A program made the translations under genes and the position numbers. From positions 14,919,705-14,983,704 of the forward strand of contig NC_061061.1 of assembly GCF_021917145.1 (NCBI RefSeq): a DNA stretch of 64,000 nt, written 5' to 3'. Shown piece after piece: positions 1-12,716 of this stretch (the stretch's first letter is position 1; each line of letters starts with the position of its first letter). The DNA is from Hypomesus transpacificus. Its lineage: Eukaryota; Chordata; Actinopteri; Osmeriformes; Osmeridae. The notes beneath the pieces were generated by a model. It was not told the DNA's origin, searched no databases, and saw only the letters and a program-made list of their open reading frames with translations.

Positions 1-3000
1 GAATAGGTACCCAGAAGTGATGTTGTATCCAGGAGGGATGGGTATACACTTCCTATTGGCAGCATCCCAACCACAGTAAGGATCCCTAGACAAAATGCAA
101 TCTCTACAAGTGTCTCCATAACGACCACAGTCAGCCAATGGCAGTCGCTGGACCTCCATCGCAGTGCCCACGTATAGGTGGCCCTAGGAGTGGGAACAGG
201 AAATCATGTCACAAGAACTGGAGTGATTGAGTCACGTAATGTAATGTTTACGTTATACTGTAGAAGCACTAAAAGAACATCATGTTTACTTTAGAACTAG
301 CTCTGAACAGCCCCTAGTGTGCTGCTGTCAAGTAACCACATCATTACTGTAATGACAGGGCCAAAAGTAAATTAATTGTGTCTTTCAGTGACAGAGAGGA
401 CGACCATCAAAACAACACCAGCCAGAATGCTGTTCCAGATAGATTAAATGTCACCACTATTGACTGGAGTTGTCATATTCTAACTGTCAGCCTATATGTC
501 AGACTTCTGACTGTACACCAACATTTAAAGCAGAACTGGAATATATAGACATCACTGACAGTCTTTCTGTACCTTCTGGGAGTCTATGGCCATGCTTAGA
601 ATAGGCCCCTCATTGTGGAACAGAGAGTACTGGGATATGATGAAAGCCTCCTCAATGGTATGCAAGACCTTGAGAACCTTCCCTTGCTCTGTGAATAGAG
701 ACAACAAGAGAAAGAGAGCAATTGGGAAACATGATGAAATCAAGGTACAAGGTAAATGTAAAACAATTAATCTATCAAAAATACATTTTGGTTTACTATG
801 AAGCACAATTTTTGAATTGTCATTGAAAGGTACTTGCTCCAGAGTCAATGACCATCTTGACTGAATTACTCACTCACCTGCAGTCAATCAGTCAGTCGGA
901 GATTGGAGGAGCAGCAGGGCTATCCTTCAGCTCTTATCTAGTCTCTAGTTCCTTAACACTGGAGGGCATCTCCAAGTACCATGCCTGTTCATGGCTTTGT
1001 CAATTTATTTTCTATAGCTGACCATAGCCACAGCACATTGAAGACCATTACGGAATGGTAGACAGTATTATGGACAAATCCATTACTCATTCGACCAAGC
1101 CTTGATGTACCCTGGCAGCATAGTATGTGGTACTGTAGCCTTGCCTAAATGTAAATGTATCGAGCCAGCCATCTTTAGATGGCAGAAAAAAGCATTCTAG
1201 ATGAGTATTGCATCCCATCTGATCCACAGGATCCCAAATTTCTGCCAGGCCAAAGTCCTGTGCCAAGTCCTCATCCCAAACTGAAGGGTCGCAACATTAA
1301 TGTGGCCATTGACACAGCAAGTATCATCACAAATCAGGTCTACTTTTAATCAGGCTGCTATTAGAAGAACAAAGACACAGACTAATATATCGTTTCACAT
1401 ATTTAAAGGCAGGAAACAGCATTTATAATTGACACAGCAAAAAACGTAACTCACCTGTTCCCAGGTACAGCACACTGTAATGCTCATCGTTGACAGCCAG
1501 CACCATGTCAGTGATGATGTATGTGATATGGTCATCAGTCAACAGGTCGAGGGGAGTGGCCTCAACCGGACGAATCACATCTTCAATCTCCGGGTGGTCC
1601 CTGACAACTCCCAGGTTCTTTGGGTTGTGGGCTGCAGTCGAGTTTTTGAAGGCACACTGGTGGAGGGAATGATGTTAAAAGGAGAAAATATAATCAAAGC
1701 TCAGACAAGAGCTGGCTTTGTACAAGGACTTCACAAGGACTTCATTAAGTGTTTTATGTACGGTCTACGATAGCAAGTTTTCCACTCTACTGATAAAAGC
1801 AGACTCCCCAAAAGCCTGAGCTGCAAGTATTTGACAGTATCTGCATTTAATATGCACTACCGATATCTGTGCAATCTCTTTCCTTATTAATGAAGTTCTC
1901 ACCGTTCCAGGTCTATGGCCAATCAGAGGACTGCTGTAACCCTTCAGTTTAGAGGTGGAGAAGGCCTGGTCAATGACCTCAATGGAGTATGCACAAATCA
2001 CTGTTGTGTCCCTGAATAAACAAACACATTTAGTTCATTTTATTCAGACTGAATCTAAACAATGAATTATAATACTGATATTGTAAAGCATTGTGAAATT
2101 GTGTATTTTCTCTAAACAAGTGCCTTCAACCTACAACACACACACCTACAGAGTTCATCTCCAAAGCACATACCTCCCTCTAATACCACATTTCTCTCTC
2201 TTGCATTCAAGCATTGTTTATAATGTATGTAGGCATAAGGTTTCCAGGGTCAGAGAAGTTAGCTCACCACGCGTTGGCAAACAGGCCATACATGACACCG
2301 GTCCTCCTGTCCTGGGCGGTCAGTACAACAGCTTGCTTCAGTTTGTTGTATTGCTGGGGGGTGTTGCCAGCTCCACACATTACTCGGGCTTTCTGGAAGG
2401 TGGTCCATGAGTCAGCCAGCAGGTTCTTAATGCCTCCATCATCCACCTGGATATTTGACACAACGGGTTATATGTGAATCAACTGTTTCCAATGTTTGTG
2501 AGTTGTTTGGCTCAGATCTGCATTTCCATCATTCGATCAAACTGTTTCAGAGGTCTTGGGGGGGGGGACCCAAGATAGTGGCTGGGGTGGTGGGGAACAC
2601 AAATAGCATGGGGAAGCCTTTGTTTGAACAACTCTTTACTATGGGCGATCATTTAGTTTATCCAGGACGCCCACACCCCAGCGTGCATTTCCACACCCCA
2701 GCATCCACCTCAATTCAAATACTGATTAAGGAAGTGCTTACTGTGCAGATTCGTCCGATGCGGGCCCTGTAGGGTTCCTCATCCATACTGGCCGTCTTGT
2801 TGATCTCACTGAAGAAGACATAGATCTCTTCCTGATGTTTCCGCGAAGCCGGGATTACCGCTGCTCCTGCAAACTGGGGATCTGCAACAAGTGTGTATTT
2901 ACTCCAATGTTCAAATATTTTGAGTAATCATTTTAACTCGCCTGGGACATAAATACTGTAGAAGTCAACCTTTACCAGAGCATACATTTTGCAATTCTAT

Positions 3001-6000
3001 TCTTTTAAGTGCATTGAGGTATAAATACTACTACAGCACATATTCTACAGAGACCTATGCTGATCTCACTTGGAATAAGACTGTCCTGCCACCCACCCAG
3101 ATGTACTCATTATCTTCCCATCCACATTCTCTCCAGAGCTCACAACACTCTCAGCCAATCACAACTACCCCGTTTTACACCCACTCACTCAGTAACCATT
3201 TGCTCTCAGTCTTCAGGAGTTTGTGAGAGCTGAAGGTCCGTTTGATAGAGCCTGTGTGATGGCCCACTGCTGATATAGCAGAATACAGACTCCCATCTAA
3301 GGCAGGGTGGGGGGTGGGGGGGGGGGGGTAGAAGATATGCGGGAGAAAGACGATAAAATGGGAAGGAATTTGCCAAAACAGGAAAATTGTGATGTGAGAG
3401 ATTGAAAGGGGAGAAGAGAAAGAGAGAGATAGAAGGATAAAGTATGTGTGCACCAGTGAAGGCAGGATGTAGAAAGAGAGAGGATGAAGACAGATATAAA
3501 TAAAGATGAGAAAGAAGGGGGGGGGACACACATGAAAATAACATGGGTTAGACTGACTGCTGCAATCAATGCAGGCTTCAAATCATATTACAATCACCTC
3601 ACTCAGTGCTCTGTCTCCATAGCAATAAGAGGAGCCATTTGGAATCCTGACACTAATGGTTGACTTTGAACGATCATTATCAGAATGCCGCAACACTCTA
3701 GAAAATTTCTAGTTCATGGGTTCATTACTGGATCCTTCTATTCGATTCAGTAGATACAGCATGAGTCAGTATGTCAGTGGTAAGTGGAAATGATTTTATA
3801 TGCTTACTGACTTACCATGAGATGGCTATATATTGATAAACCACACATCTTTATGTAAAATACTATGTTCAAATCTCAAACATATGTACAGGTCAGAGCA
3901 ATATGGCAAAAGAGACCTAACATCTTACAAATATTTTTCAGAATATTTCAGATCTTCAATGAACAATTATGAACAATATGCTGTAGTAGAATAAGAGAAA
4001 CAGTTATGTGTGTTCTTACCTACTGACAAACTGACAGACTTCTGAGAGGGATAGGGTGGGGAGATGTCAGATGGGGAAGTCATCTGCCCATTTGTGGGGA
4101 CGTCTGTTAATACAGTTTCATTAACCTATTTAAAAGGAGGAGATTAGGTCATAACTGAAACTTTCCCAAGGGGTATTTTATAGCCAAGCAAAGCTATCAG
4201 CATTTTACATTTTATTAAACTGCTACTGTTGGCAAAACGCTAAATTAAGTTGTGAGGCTATAGAGGTTCGGTTAACCCCAAAAAATCTTACCAACAGCCA
4301 GCATTTAGGACTTCCAGCATTTGTCCCACAAACCACAAATGTATCATTGATTTTCTGAATGACTGTGATGAAATTATCACACTCCAACTGTAGAAGAGAG
4401 AGAGAAAGTTAAGTTAGGTAAAAACTTGTGTGTATGTTTTTTTCTGTGTTGTGAGGGGTAGAGCTTATACAATCCTTCATTTGGCAAAAGTAGAGTAGAG
4501 GGAAAGCATTGACTGTCTAACTCCATATCCTCCACTTTTTAATTAAGTTATATTTACATTACATTTAGTCATTTAGCAGACACTCTTATCCAGAGCGACT
4601 TAAAGTAAGTACAGGTACTTACTTTAACGTACAAAGTAAGTTCCCCCCGAAGCAATTAGGGTGATGTGCCTTGCCTAAGGACATAATGTCACAGCCGAGA
4701 ATCGAACTGGCAACCTTCTGTTAATAGCCCGATTCCTAAACCACTCAGCCATCTGACTTATATGGTACACTTCCAGCTGGAGTTAGTATGTGAGTATGAA
4801 AATGAAGGAAGGCCCTATGTGTTCTAGTCCCAGCCATCTTTACCTATTTTTACAGATGTTATGATGACGTTTCACATTGCTTCAATATTCACTGTAGCCC
4901 CTAGATTCATGAATTTACTGTGGCCCTTAGATACACTGTTTAAGATATGTTGATGATCGCTTACCTTTGGTGGAGCTGACCTGGCCATGCAGGCTGCCTT
5001 TGTGTTCTCATCTGTCACCACAGGGATCTGGCAAAACAATATGAGCCACTCTTAGCTCATGCCTTGACTCATCAGCTCTGGGTTTCTCATAATATGTTTT
5101 GATGGACTAAGCTAGACCTAAATATAACACAGCCTTTCATTATGAACCACACAAGGCACTATGTTCACAATATGTTCCTGTTTAACACTCTCAATGCTCA
5201 TGAAAACGTAGACAATATTATCTCTAACCTGTATTTGCTGAGAAGTCATGGGTATGATTATCTTTACTTGGATAAAGATTGCATTTGGCCCATATGGTCT
5301 GCATGACACACTGTATCTCCTGTTTTCCCTATCATCTCTTTTTTTCCTCATTCTAGGTCAACGCTGGGGCAATCGTCTAATTTAGTATCCACTATCGTAG
5401 CACTGCGCTGGGTTATCGTGTTACTGTCACCACCTCTGTACCTGCAGGTTGCGAACCCCATTGTCACTGAATGTCAACACGTAGATCACAGCCTGGGCCC
5501 CCACATACAGCACATTGGTGCCCGGCTGCTGGTACAGTGTTATGTAGTTCTCTGGTTTCGTGAAGTGAAACCTAGGGGACTCTGCGGGTCACACAAATTA
5601 AAGTTAGAATGGCAAAACTAGTAATGTCACAAAATGAATTCTGATTAAGGTAGTTCAGGATCCAGTGGTTTGGGATATACAGAGTTCGATTTTTTTTTCT
5701 TGAGTGTCAATTAATCTAGCAGAAAAGGCTCATACATTTATATTGATGTTAAATGCAATACTTCTTTAGGTTTTCCGTTCAAAGTCATCTAGGTGTCTCA
5801 AGAACAGAAAAGGGTGGACGATGGGGGCGCTGTCCATGGTGCTGAAACTGCTTTGGACACCAGCAGGTTAAGTTTACATTTACATTTACATTTAGTCATT
5901 AAGTGCAAGTAAAACTAAGAAATACTATCATCGATTTTGTTTAACTAATTATTTGAGTAGTAGGGTTGGTAATCTATTGCATGGTATGAATTGGTCAAGC

Positions 6001-7371
6001 ACGTACAGATGTCCGTTTTTGCAGATTTTCCACAGTAAATAAGAGTGGCCGCGCCAATGTAATGACCGCTACCCATCTGGAGACAGCCCTGTCTATTGAT
6101 TGCAAATCGGACAAGGCCCGGGTGTGAGGGCTTAAGTTGAATGATTAATTGCCAATTGGCTTTGACGCATTTCATTTCCATATTAATTGTGTATGTGTGT
6201 GTGTCCGTGCATTTTTGATGACAATGTTTACGGACTTGCTTGTATTGCTGCTCTGCCCTCAAGACGACGTCCGCTACTGCAATAGGCTACTACCACCAGC
6301 GTCAGCTCGTGCACCTGCATTGCAGTTTTCCAGTGCGAGCTAAAGCCTGGGCTATGTGTCAGCCCCCGATTAAAATGATTAATTAGGCTTATAGCAGTAC
6401 TGTTGTAGTTTTTCTTAGGTTGATACCAACATCTGTTTTGTCAAGCATTGCTCACAATCCATCTTACCGCCTGTGAAAATTATCACAAGTGTTCTGATTG
6501 GTAACAGCAACGTTTCCATGACGACTAACTGGCGAATGTGTGCGCAATATGCCTTCATTTGGAACCCCACATGACTTGACTATCAATAAAAAGAACACCC
6601 CCCCAAAACTCGCCAAAAAACCCACGCAAACCCATTGCCATGCAAAGATGCGCATTGGTATATTTAGTGTCTATCCACTAAATATACTATATAGTATAAC
6701 TAGTGGATAGTTGAAGCTAATGGTCAATAGCTTTGGATAGCCTTGGGTACTTATTTGAAAGATGCCCTGGGCCTTGCATATTGGTTAACTAAATTTGTAT
6801 TAGGGTCACGTCTTGGTTTGGGAATGACATCATTCAACACTGTCAACGCAAAGTTAGTGTGTAGCCTATACTATATTGTTGCAATATGTTATAATATCCA
6901 TAACAGCTCATCGGCCTATAAGTTAGTTTTCAGGTTCAGGACACATAGGCCAACTAGATCAAAGCTTGCGCCTGTGTGAACTATTTTTTATTAAAATGCA
7001 TTTTCCTGTAAGCTATTAAGCCTATTGCTCGTTTACAGACTGTCACAACACATTATAGGCTGTCACCATAGACGAAAATACAGCTGGACTGCATCACTTT
7101 CTTTTAAATTGTGGACACATTAATTTAGTCATTTAGTCAAACCTAACTACATCCTCGATGGATGAAATGTCCTGATAGCCATTACAGTGGCATAGCATAT
7201 TTATAAGCTATACAGTAAGCACCAACAAACACACGTCATTGCCCGAATGTCCACTCAAATCAGCCCAACTCTATAGTGTGTGAGTATCGTACCTTGCACA
7301 ACGAATTTCAGCCGAGGAGACTTCCTGGCAAAAATCATCGAAAAAAGAGACGCCAACAAGAGGTACTTCAT
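1..7371 (-). CDS. sema7a: Semaphorin-7A-like, 5' part (12 coding exons; continues past left edge)
   Basis: A semaphorin that would act as a cell-surface or shed guidance and immune cue through plexin C1 and integrin receptors (family knowledge). Coding exons, 5' to 3' on the minus strand: 7293-7371, 5442-5581, 4965-5027, 4292-4387, 4020-4125, 3189-3296, 2742-2881, 2268-2446, 1903-2011, 1455-1656, 573-688, 1-183. All have AG/GT borders and the phases join without a break, giving 507 codons. Exon 1 encodes a signal peptide starting MKYLLLASLFSMIFA. The sema domain follows, with family signatures such as VVCGTNAGSPKCW, GSLYSAI, WTTFQKA, YGLFANAW and STSKLKGYSS. The PSI domain (CRDCILSRDPYCGWD) lies at about 80-30 in the window. 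The Ig domain and any GPI signal are outside the window. SEMA7 is chosen over SEMA4 or SEMA6 because the FANAW and TSKLKGY blocks resemble human SEMA7A. Confidence is high for semaphorin and good for the subfamily. Confidence 0.86.
4552..4758 (-). repeat. tRNA-derived SINE in sema7a intron
   Basis: Read on the minus strand, the element begins with a tRNA-like head. A box A match, TGGCTGAGTGG, lies at 4751-4741 and a box B-like AGTTCGATTCT at 4709-4699. It ends in the widespread fish tail GTCGCTCTGGATAAGAGTG..GCTAAATGAC followed by TTTACA-like repeats at 4552-4580. This is an RNA-polymerase-III-type retroposon, probably inactive. It sits between coding exons 3 and 4 of the semaphorin gene, antisense to nothing and in the gene's own orientation. 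Confidence 0.75.
5872..5905. repeat. Truncated SINE tail fragment
   Basis: Three TTTACA units followed by TTTAGTCATTAAGTGC match only the 3' tail of the SINE at 4552-4758. The rest of the element is missing. It lies in the first intron of the semaphorin gene. Confidence 0.5.
6671..6710. repeat. Nested inverted repeat in sema7a intron 1
   Basis: CTATCCACTA at 6671-6680 is the exact reverse complement of TAGTGGATAG at 6701-6710. The 20 bases between them contain a perfect 14-base palindrome, ATACTATATAGTAT (6684-6697). The whole 40-base block could extrude as a cruciform. I know of no function for it. Confidence 0.7.
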
Positions 7372-9540
7372 TATTCAGATTCACAGCACCGTGTCCTTGT
7401 CACAAAAGATTTGCAACAATGCGTTCAGACTTTATATTCCTGTTTCTTTTACAATGTAACTATCTATCGACTTGTGTTGGTATTGGTATAATAATTTGAT
7501 ATTTCCCGAACGCAAATGAACGGCTTCTCGTCTGCCTAGTAGACAGTCCAGTCTGCCGAACTAGGGGTAACAAGCTCCACCTTGAAAACATTACAAAATG
7601 GGTGAGGGAAAGGGGCGCGATAAAGTCGGCCACACTGTTCGTTCGTTGCTTGACGTTCATTTTGCACCCCTATTCCTGGCATGAAATGAAATAGCCTACC
7701 TGTTGCGTTATTTCACATTTGCCGGTCGTGATAGGATTGTTGTGCGTAGGTGGTACTTTGGCAAACTGACCATAATTATTAATACATTGAAACTGTAGCA
7801 AAAGCCACAATGTTAAACTATTTCAATTGAGTGAATGAAACTACCTAATAAAACAAAAATGCTGGAAATAAAACTGTGTGAGCAACTAGGTCTTATTTTT
7901 TGGTCCATTAAACCTACCATCCCTGTTAATTGTCAGTGCATTTGCTTTTGAACACGGTGCAGTGTCCCTCCATAGATTATCAAGCCAGGAAACCAAGAGG
8001 TCAGAGCCACGTGATGCTACCATTGAAATGCCCAATATAACTGTCAATACACATCTCTTATAGGCCCAAACAGCAATGAATCAGCATTCTGCTGTATGTG
8101 CATTTCTGGGATTTGATTGTGTTAAAAGGTCAGTGTACTGTGTACATCAATATTATCAAAGCTGACAAAATGCTGAATAGCAATGGGTAAATAAAAGTCT
8201 CACGTTAACAATTGTGCGTGTGAGTCTATGCCATGAATGAGAGTAGTGCTAATCATTGACCCAGAGGGCTTCTACAGATTATAGTGCACTTCTTATGCAT
8301 TACATAGGCCAACCCAAAGGACTGACCTGCCACTGTACTGTGATATCTCTAAGGAGCTAATCAGACATTGCAAACATTGCCTTTATTGTTTGTAAGTGCT
8401 GCATTATACACATTGGCATAGTCCACTTCTGTACATGGTGATATTGTACGGTTTGTCTGCCCCCATCAACATCCAGTCACTAAGAACGCTAACCATTTCA
8501 CTTGAAATGACGACCCAGCAAAAACTAATGTAAATACAAATATTTTTGCTAACTGTAGAATGGATAAGAATGTGTTGACGGTTATGATTCCATGGTTTCA
8601 AAGCGTAGACATTTGGCACCACTCAGTGGCAAAACATCAGAAGAGAAAATGTAGCACAAGGAGAACCTTTCTAAACAAAGACAAACGTTGTCCAACATTT
8701 TGAAATTATAGGCATTCTCACAATAATGTATTTTATACTAAGAGGCTGCCATGAGTTATGGCAGTAGTAGATTGAGAAAATAAGAATTGTAGTTCTCTTT
8801 GTATCTAGTTGCTTTGCACCAATGAGAAAAAAACCCTAAATGCTGTGAATTTGATGGCTTATAAACGCCAGTCTTAAGCTGACCATTGGCTTTCATTTCA
8901 TGGGAGGAAATGACTGCATTAAAACAGATAACGTGAAGGGCAAAGCAGGGCCCTGGGTTAGCAGCCACCAGACAGACCTATATAACAGATTGAGACATGC
9001 AGAGGTAATCCAAAAGGGTTTAAATCTCTGCTCATACACGTGATTATAATTTTTCTGGGTTATTCTGGGAAACAGCAGGAGGGGGAAATGATTTGCTGTC
9101 CACAGAATCCACTTAGAGCTGGGAAGGCTTCGTAGCTGTCTGGATTGGAAGAATGTCAGTGGACCTAAATGTCAACCTTCTAGTCTGTTAAGTTCTATTG
9201 GTCTAATCAGTGTCACACCGCACAAACCCATTCATTTTATATTTATCATACAAATTAAGACAGGTTTAATATCTGTGTACAGTACATTGAGGCAACAACA
9301 CTCATTTGTTTATATTAATGTTGATTTGTTCATTAGTGGAGAATTTTGGTAATTGGTTCACACAGAGTAAATCAATTGAATTCAAGTTATAAGTGTTATG
9401 CAAGTAGGAAATGTTCAATACCTCAAAAATGTACTCAGAGAAAGATCTACAGATAGATATAATTTTTGTCATTTCTTTTCAGACCATGGGTGTGAACAGA
9501 GTGGGTGTACATGTGTGTGTACAGTGAATGCATTCACACA
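7372..9540. other. Intergenic: sema7a 5' flank and lingo4 3' flank
   Basis: No coding exon is supported here. The first few hundred bases upstream of the semaphorin ATG (minus strand, above 7371) should hold its 5'UTR and promoter. I see no convincing TATA box or CpG-rich block. The rest is AT-rich, with only short chance open frames. Confidence 0.5.
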
Positions 9541-9561
9541 AGCCACATTTAAATATAGGCA

Positions 9562-10904
9562 TTTAATCATTTAAAATTCAAAAGGAAGATACATTACAAA
9601 CAAGATAGAAAAACACATTTGATTACTTATGTTTAAATTAATTTACACAATTTTTCATTTCTGTTTGGTTCTACAAGTATACATAAAACGAGAGTGGCAT
9701 AGTGAAGAGACACTAATCTGTAGGACTTAAGCCATAGAGTAACCCAGAGAACGAAAATGTCCTCAACCTATATTTCACATAAATTCACAAGAAAATAATG
9801 ATTACAGTTTTCCATTGCTTCTCCATGGCGAGTATCTTACTCAGGCACATTTTAGAATTATTTACGTTTATGATCTTTTGGGAAAAAACTGAATATAAAG
9901 GTTACGTGAGGGTAACAATTCAATACATTTTGAAGCATTTATGAATGAGCATGTAATAGCAGAAAACTCTTGATAAAAAAAATAAAAAACAATTAAAGTT
10001 GCACCAGCAAAATTGTTTAAAGTATGAAATTGAATTGTATACATTCTTATGTACAAACTAAAATAAACACAGTGCCAAAAGTCACTTGAAACTCAATTAC
10101 AACTCAATACGAGGACAACAATTTTAAGTATCCACACACAAATTATGTCTTCAAAAAAACACGATGCTTGTAATAGTCTTAATACTAGATAGACTAGTCA
10201 AAACATGAGCAGTGACTAAATGTTACCTTGAAGTTAGCATTAACTATTTGGCTACGGTACATCATCGTATACATCTAATGTAGCTACTTATAGGCTTTTA
10301 GCTACAGTCATGTGTTTGCATAATTGTCTCATAGAGCCTTACAAAATCCTAAGAATGCAGTCTCTGAAGGTCTCCCTTGTGGGTGTCATAAGGGCTATGT
10401 TTGGTTGACCTGTACTGGCAAGAGCAAACTGTACATAAAGCTCAAATCACTTGTACAGTATTAACCAGGCAAACCTGATATGTTTGGTCTAATCCTTCAT
10501 CTAAAATTGCTGTCGTTTGTATATCTTAATGCTTTTATAAAAAAAAAAAAAAATTTGAACAAACTTTATGCTGCAACAAAAATTAAATGTAGAAAACACA
10601 ATATATCTTTTCAACCCTGAAACAGACTTGCTCCATTCATAAGTGTGTTCTACTTTTGTATCACTAGATAGTGTCAAAATGTGAGGTGAAGAGGCATGTT
10701 CGTTGAAATAACTGTTTAAAATGTAACATGTCTGATGAAAATCTTTCATCTACTTCCCTTAAATACCCTGGCAGAATCATCACAAGTAGAACCACTTCCT
10801 ATAGAGCATTGTGAATTTGTGTTCGCAATAAGTACTCAATCCAGAAGGGTATAAATAGTCAATAAAGCTCCCCAGTATTACTTTTTGTCCATTCCTAAGA
10901 GGAC
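9562..10904 (-). other. lingo4: Probable lingo4 3'UTR
   Basis: About 1.3 kb of AT-rich sequence follows the lingo4 stop codon with no coding exon. The reverse complement of 9562-9567 is ATTAAA, a usable variant poly(A) signal. The exact end of the transcript cannot be fixed without RNA data. Confidence 0.35.
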
Positions 10905-12716
10905 TTAGATAAGCTTCATGGTGAACCTACCAGTGTCCCCTCCTTCCCCTCCTCCCCCCATGGAGGCGCGAGGCACAAAGTCGATCGTGGCCGTGTGTTT
11001 GATCTGCCCTTTGCTCTGGCTCCAGAAGAACATAAAGACAAAGCAGATGGCCACAGAGCTGAGGAAGGAAAGGAAGCCCATAGTGGTGGCTATGATCAAT
11101 GTCTTGGCATCAAATGGGTATGGGTTAGCCACCTGGGCAGAGGAATTAGCAGTGGGTGGGAAGGAAGACTCGATCCAGCCCTGTTCGGTAAAAAAGGGCA
11201 TGGTGCGATTTCGCGGGAACCCCTTCACCTGCAGGCTGACAGACAGGGTGTCGTTGCCAGCTGCATTGCCTGCTGTGCACTGGTACATGCCACTGTCCTG
11301 AACCTGGGCATAGCGTACCTCCAGAGTCCCATCAGACAACACCCTGATCCGGCCCGTGGGAGAGAGAAGGGTCTTCTGGGATGAAATCCATGTGATTGTG
11401 GGTGCTGGATCACCATCAGCCTTACAGGAGAACAGTATGTTGGTGCCCTCCTCTATGTTGGCTTCTTGTCTTCTGCGGTCTATGATGCGGCTTGGCCGGC
11501 AGATGAACACTCTTGGGAGTTCCTTCTCCGAGAACCCCTGGAACTCCCTCTCTCGTACCATATCAGGAGACAAACAAGTGGGCTGCCGTCCATCAAAATT
11601 CAGGCGGAACCGCCTCCGGACGACCCAGAGCAGACGGCAATCGCATGCCAGTGGGTTTCCATCTAGTCGGAGAACCTGGAGGTTTCCTACGGAGTGAAAG
11701 GCGCCTTCCTCCAGGGTGGTGAGCTGATTGGAGGAAACATTGAGCACCCGGAAGTAAGTGAGTCCTCTGAAGGCCCCAGGCTCGATTCTCAGCAGGTTTC
11801 CCCCAACCAGGTGCAGTTCTTGCAGCCTTAACAAGTCCCCTAGCAGATTGCCCTGGATGCTGGTAATGGGGTTGTAGGACAGGTCTAGATAGCGCAGGTA
11901 TACGAGGTGGCGCAGAGCAGAGTAAGGAACAGCGCTGAGGTTACTTCTGCTGATGACCAAAGAGGTCAGATTGAGGCCGATGAGACTGTTGCTGGCCAAC
12001 GTGTCCAAGGAGGGCCAATGGGAGATCAGCAGGCTACGCAGGCGGTGCAATCTGCGGAAGACATTGTTGGGAAGCGATGAGATGGTGAGGCGTAGTAAGC
12101 GGAGGCGTGTCAAGCTCTGGAGCTGGGACAGCGCTTCTGTGGGGATGGAGGTTAGGTTGCTTCGGTCCAGGTTAAGCTCCTGCAAGTTCTGCAGGCCAGT
12201 GAACGCTCGCTGGGAGATGAAAACCAGGTCATTCTCCCCAGCCTCCAGCAACTGCAGGTTCCCCATATCTCGGAAGGTGTAGTCAAGGAAGACCAGGATC
12301 TCATTTTCACTGAGGTCCAGGAATTGCAAACTGAATAGGCCCGAAAAGACCCCAACTGGAATTATCTTTAAACGATTATTCTTAATACAAAGAATCCTGA
12401 GGTTTTGTAGGCCCTGGAAAGCCTCAACCTCAATCATTGAGATGACATTGTCACTCAGGTCCATCTCCTGAAGTTGGGTGAGCCCCAAGAACTGGCGACG
12501 ACCCAGTGTCTTTAGCTTATTCTGGGATAGGTCCAATCGCTTCATATCACTGGGTAAGCTTTCAGGCACTGAGGTTAGGTGTTTGCCTGAGCAGTTCACT
12601 TCCATAGTGTCAGGCCGACACGCACACCGAGGTGGACAAAACCCCGCTGACACACCCAATCCAAACTGGAGCAGGATGCTCCATGCTCCCCATCGAACGA
12701 CAGACTCCACAAACAT
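10905..12716 (-). CDS. lingo4: LINGO4, LRR and Ig domain transmembrane protein
   Basis: A neuronal-type single-pass membrane protein of the LINGO family. LINGO1 is a Nogo-receptor co-receptor; the role of LINGO4 is poorly known. The product is 603 residues in one uninterrupted coding exon, as is usual for the family. In order: signal peptide about 1-25; LRRNT cysteines (CPPRCAC) from about 27; about a dozen LRRs to about 352; LRRCT (NPLACDCRLLW) about 353-407; one Ig domain with Cys431 and Cys480; transmembrane helix about 538-565; and a short tail ending FTMKLI. I chose the ATG at 12716 over the one at 12746. A clear acceptor, TTTCTCAG, ends at 12729, so the ten upstream codons are intron sequence and the exon begins 12 bases before MFVESVV. 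Residues GFLSFLSSVAICF in the membrane segment and KHTATIDFV in the tail favour LINGO4, although the ectodomain is also close to LINGO1. The ctsk/ctss neighbourhood also fits lingo4. Confidence 0.93.
   Translation of the reverse strand: MFVESVVRWGAWSILLQFGLGVSAGFCPPRCACRPDTMEVNCSGKHLTSVPESLPSDMKRLDLSQNKLKTLGRRQFLGLTQLQEMDLSDNVISMIEVEAFQGLQNLRILCIKNNRLKIIPVGVFSGLFSLQFLDLSENEILVFLDYTFRDMGNLQLLEAGENDLVFISQRAFTGLQNLQELNLDRSNLTSIPTEALSQLQSLTRLRLLRLTISSLPNNVFRRLHRLRSLLISHWPSLDTLASNSLIGLNLTSLVISRSNLSAVPYSALRHLVYLRYLDLSYNPITSIQGNLLGDLLRLQELHLVGGNLLRIEPGAFRGLTYFRVLNVSSNQLTTLEEGAFHSVGNLQVLRLDGNPLACDCRLLWVVRRRFRLNFDGRQPTCLSPDMVREREFQGFSEKELPRVFICRPSRIIDRRRQEANIEEGTNILFSCKADGDPAPTITWISSQKTLLSPTGRIRVLSDGTLEVRYAQVQDSGMYQCTAGNAAGNDTLSVSLQVKGFPRNRTMPFFTEQGWIESSFPPTANSSAQVANPYPFDAKTLIIATTMGFLSFLSSVAICFVFMFFWSQSKGQIKHTATIDFVPRASMGGGGEGGDTGRFTMKLI

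Noticed and set aside
4690..4758. A tRNA gene suggested by box A and box B
   Set aside because: The anticodon arm and acceptor stem do not close, and the sequence runs into a SINE tail, so it is a tRNA-derived repeat and not a tRNA gene.
11356..12282. Several open frames antisense to lingo4
   Set aside because: They are shadows of the LRR/Ig coding exon on the other strand.
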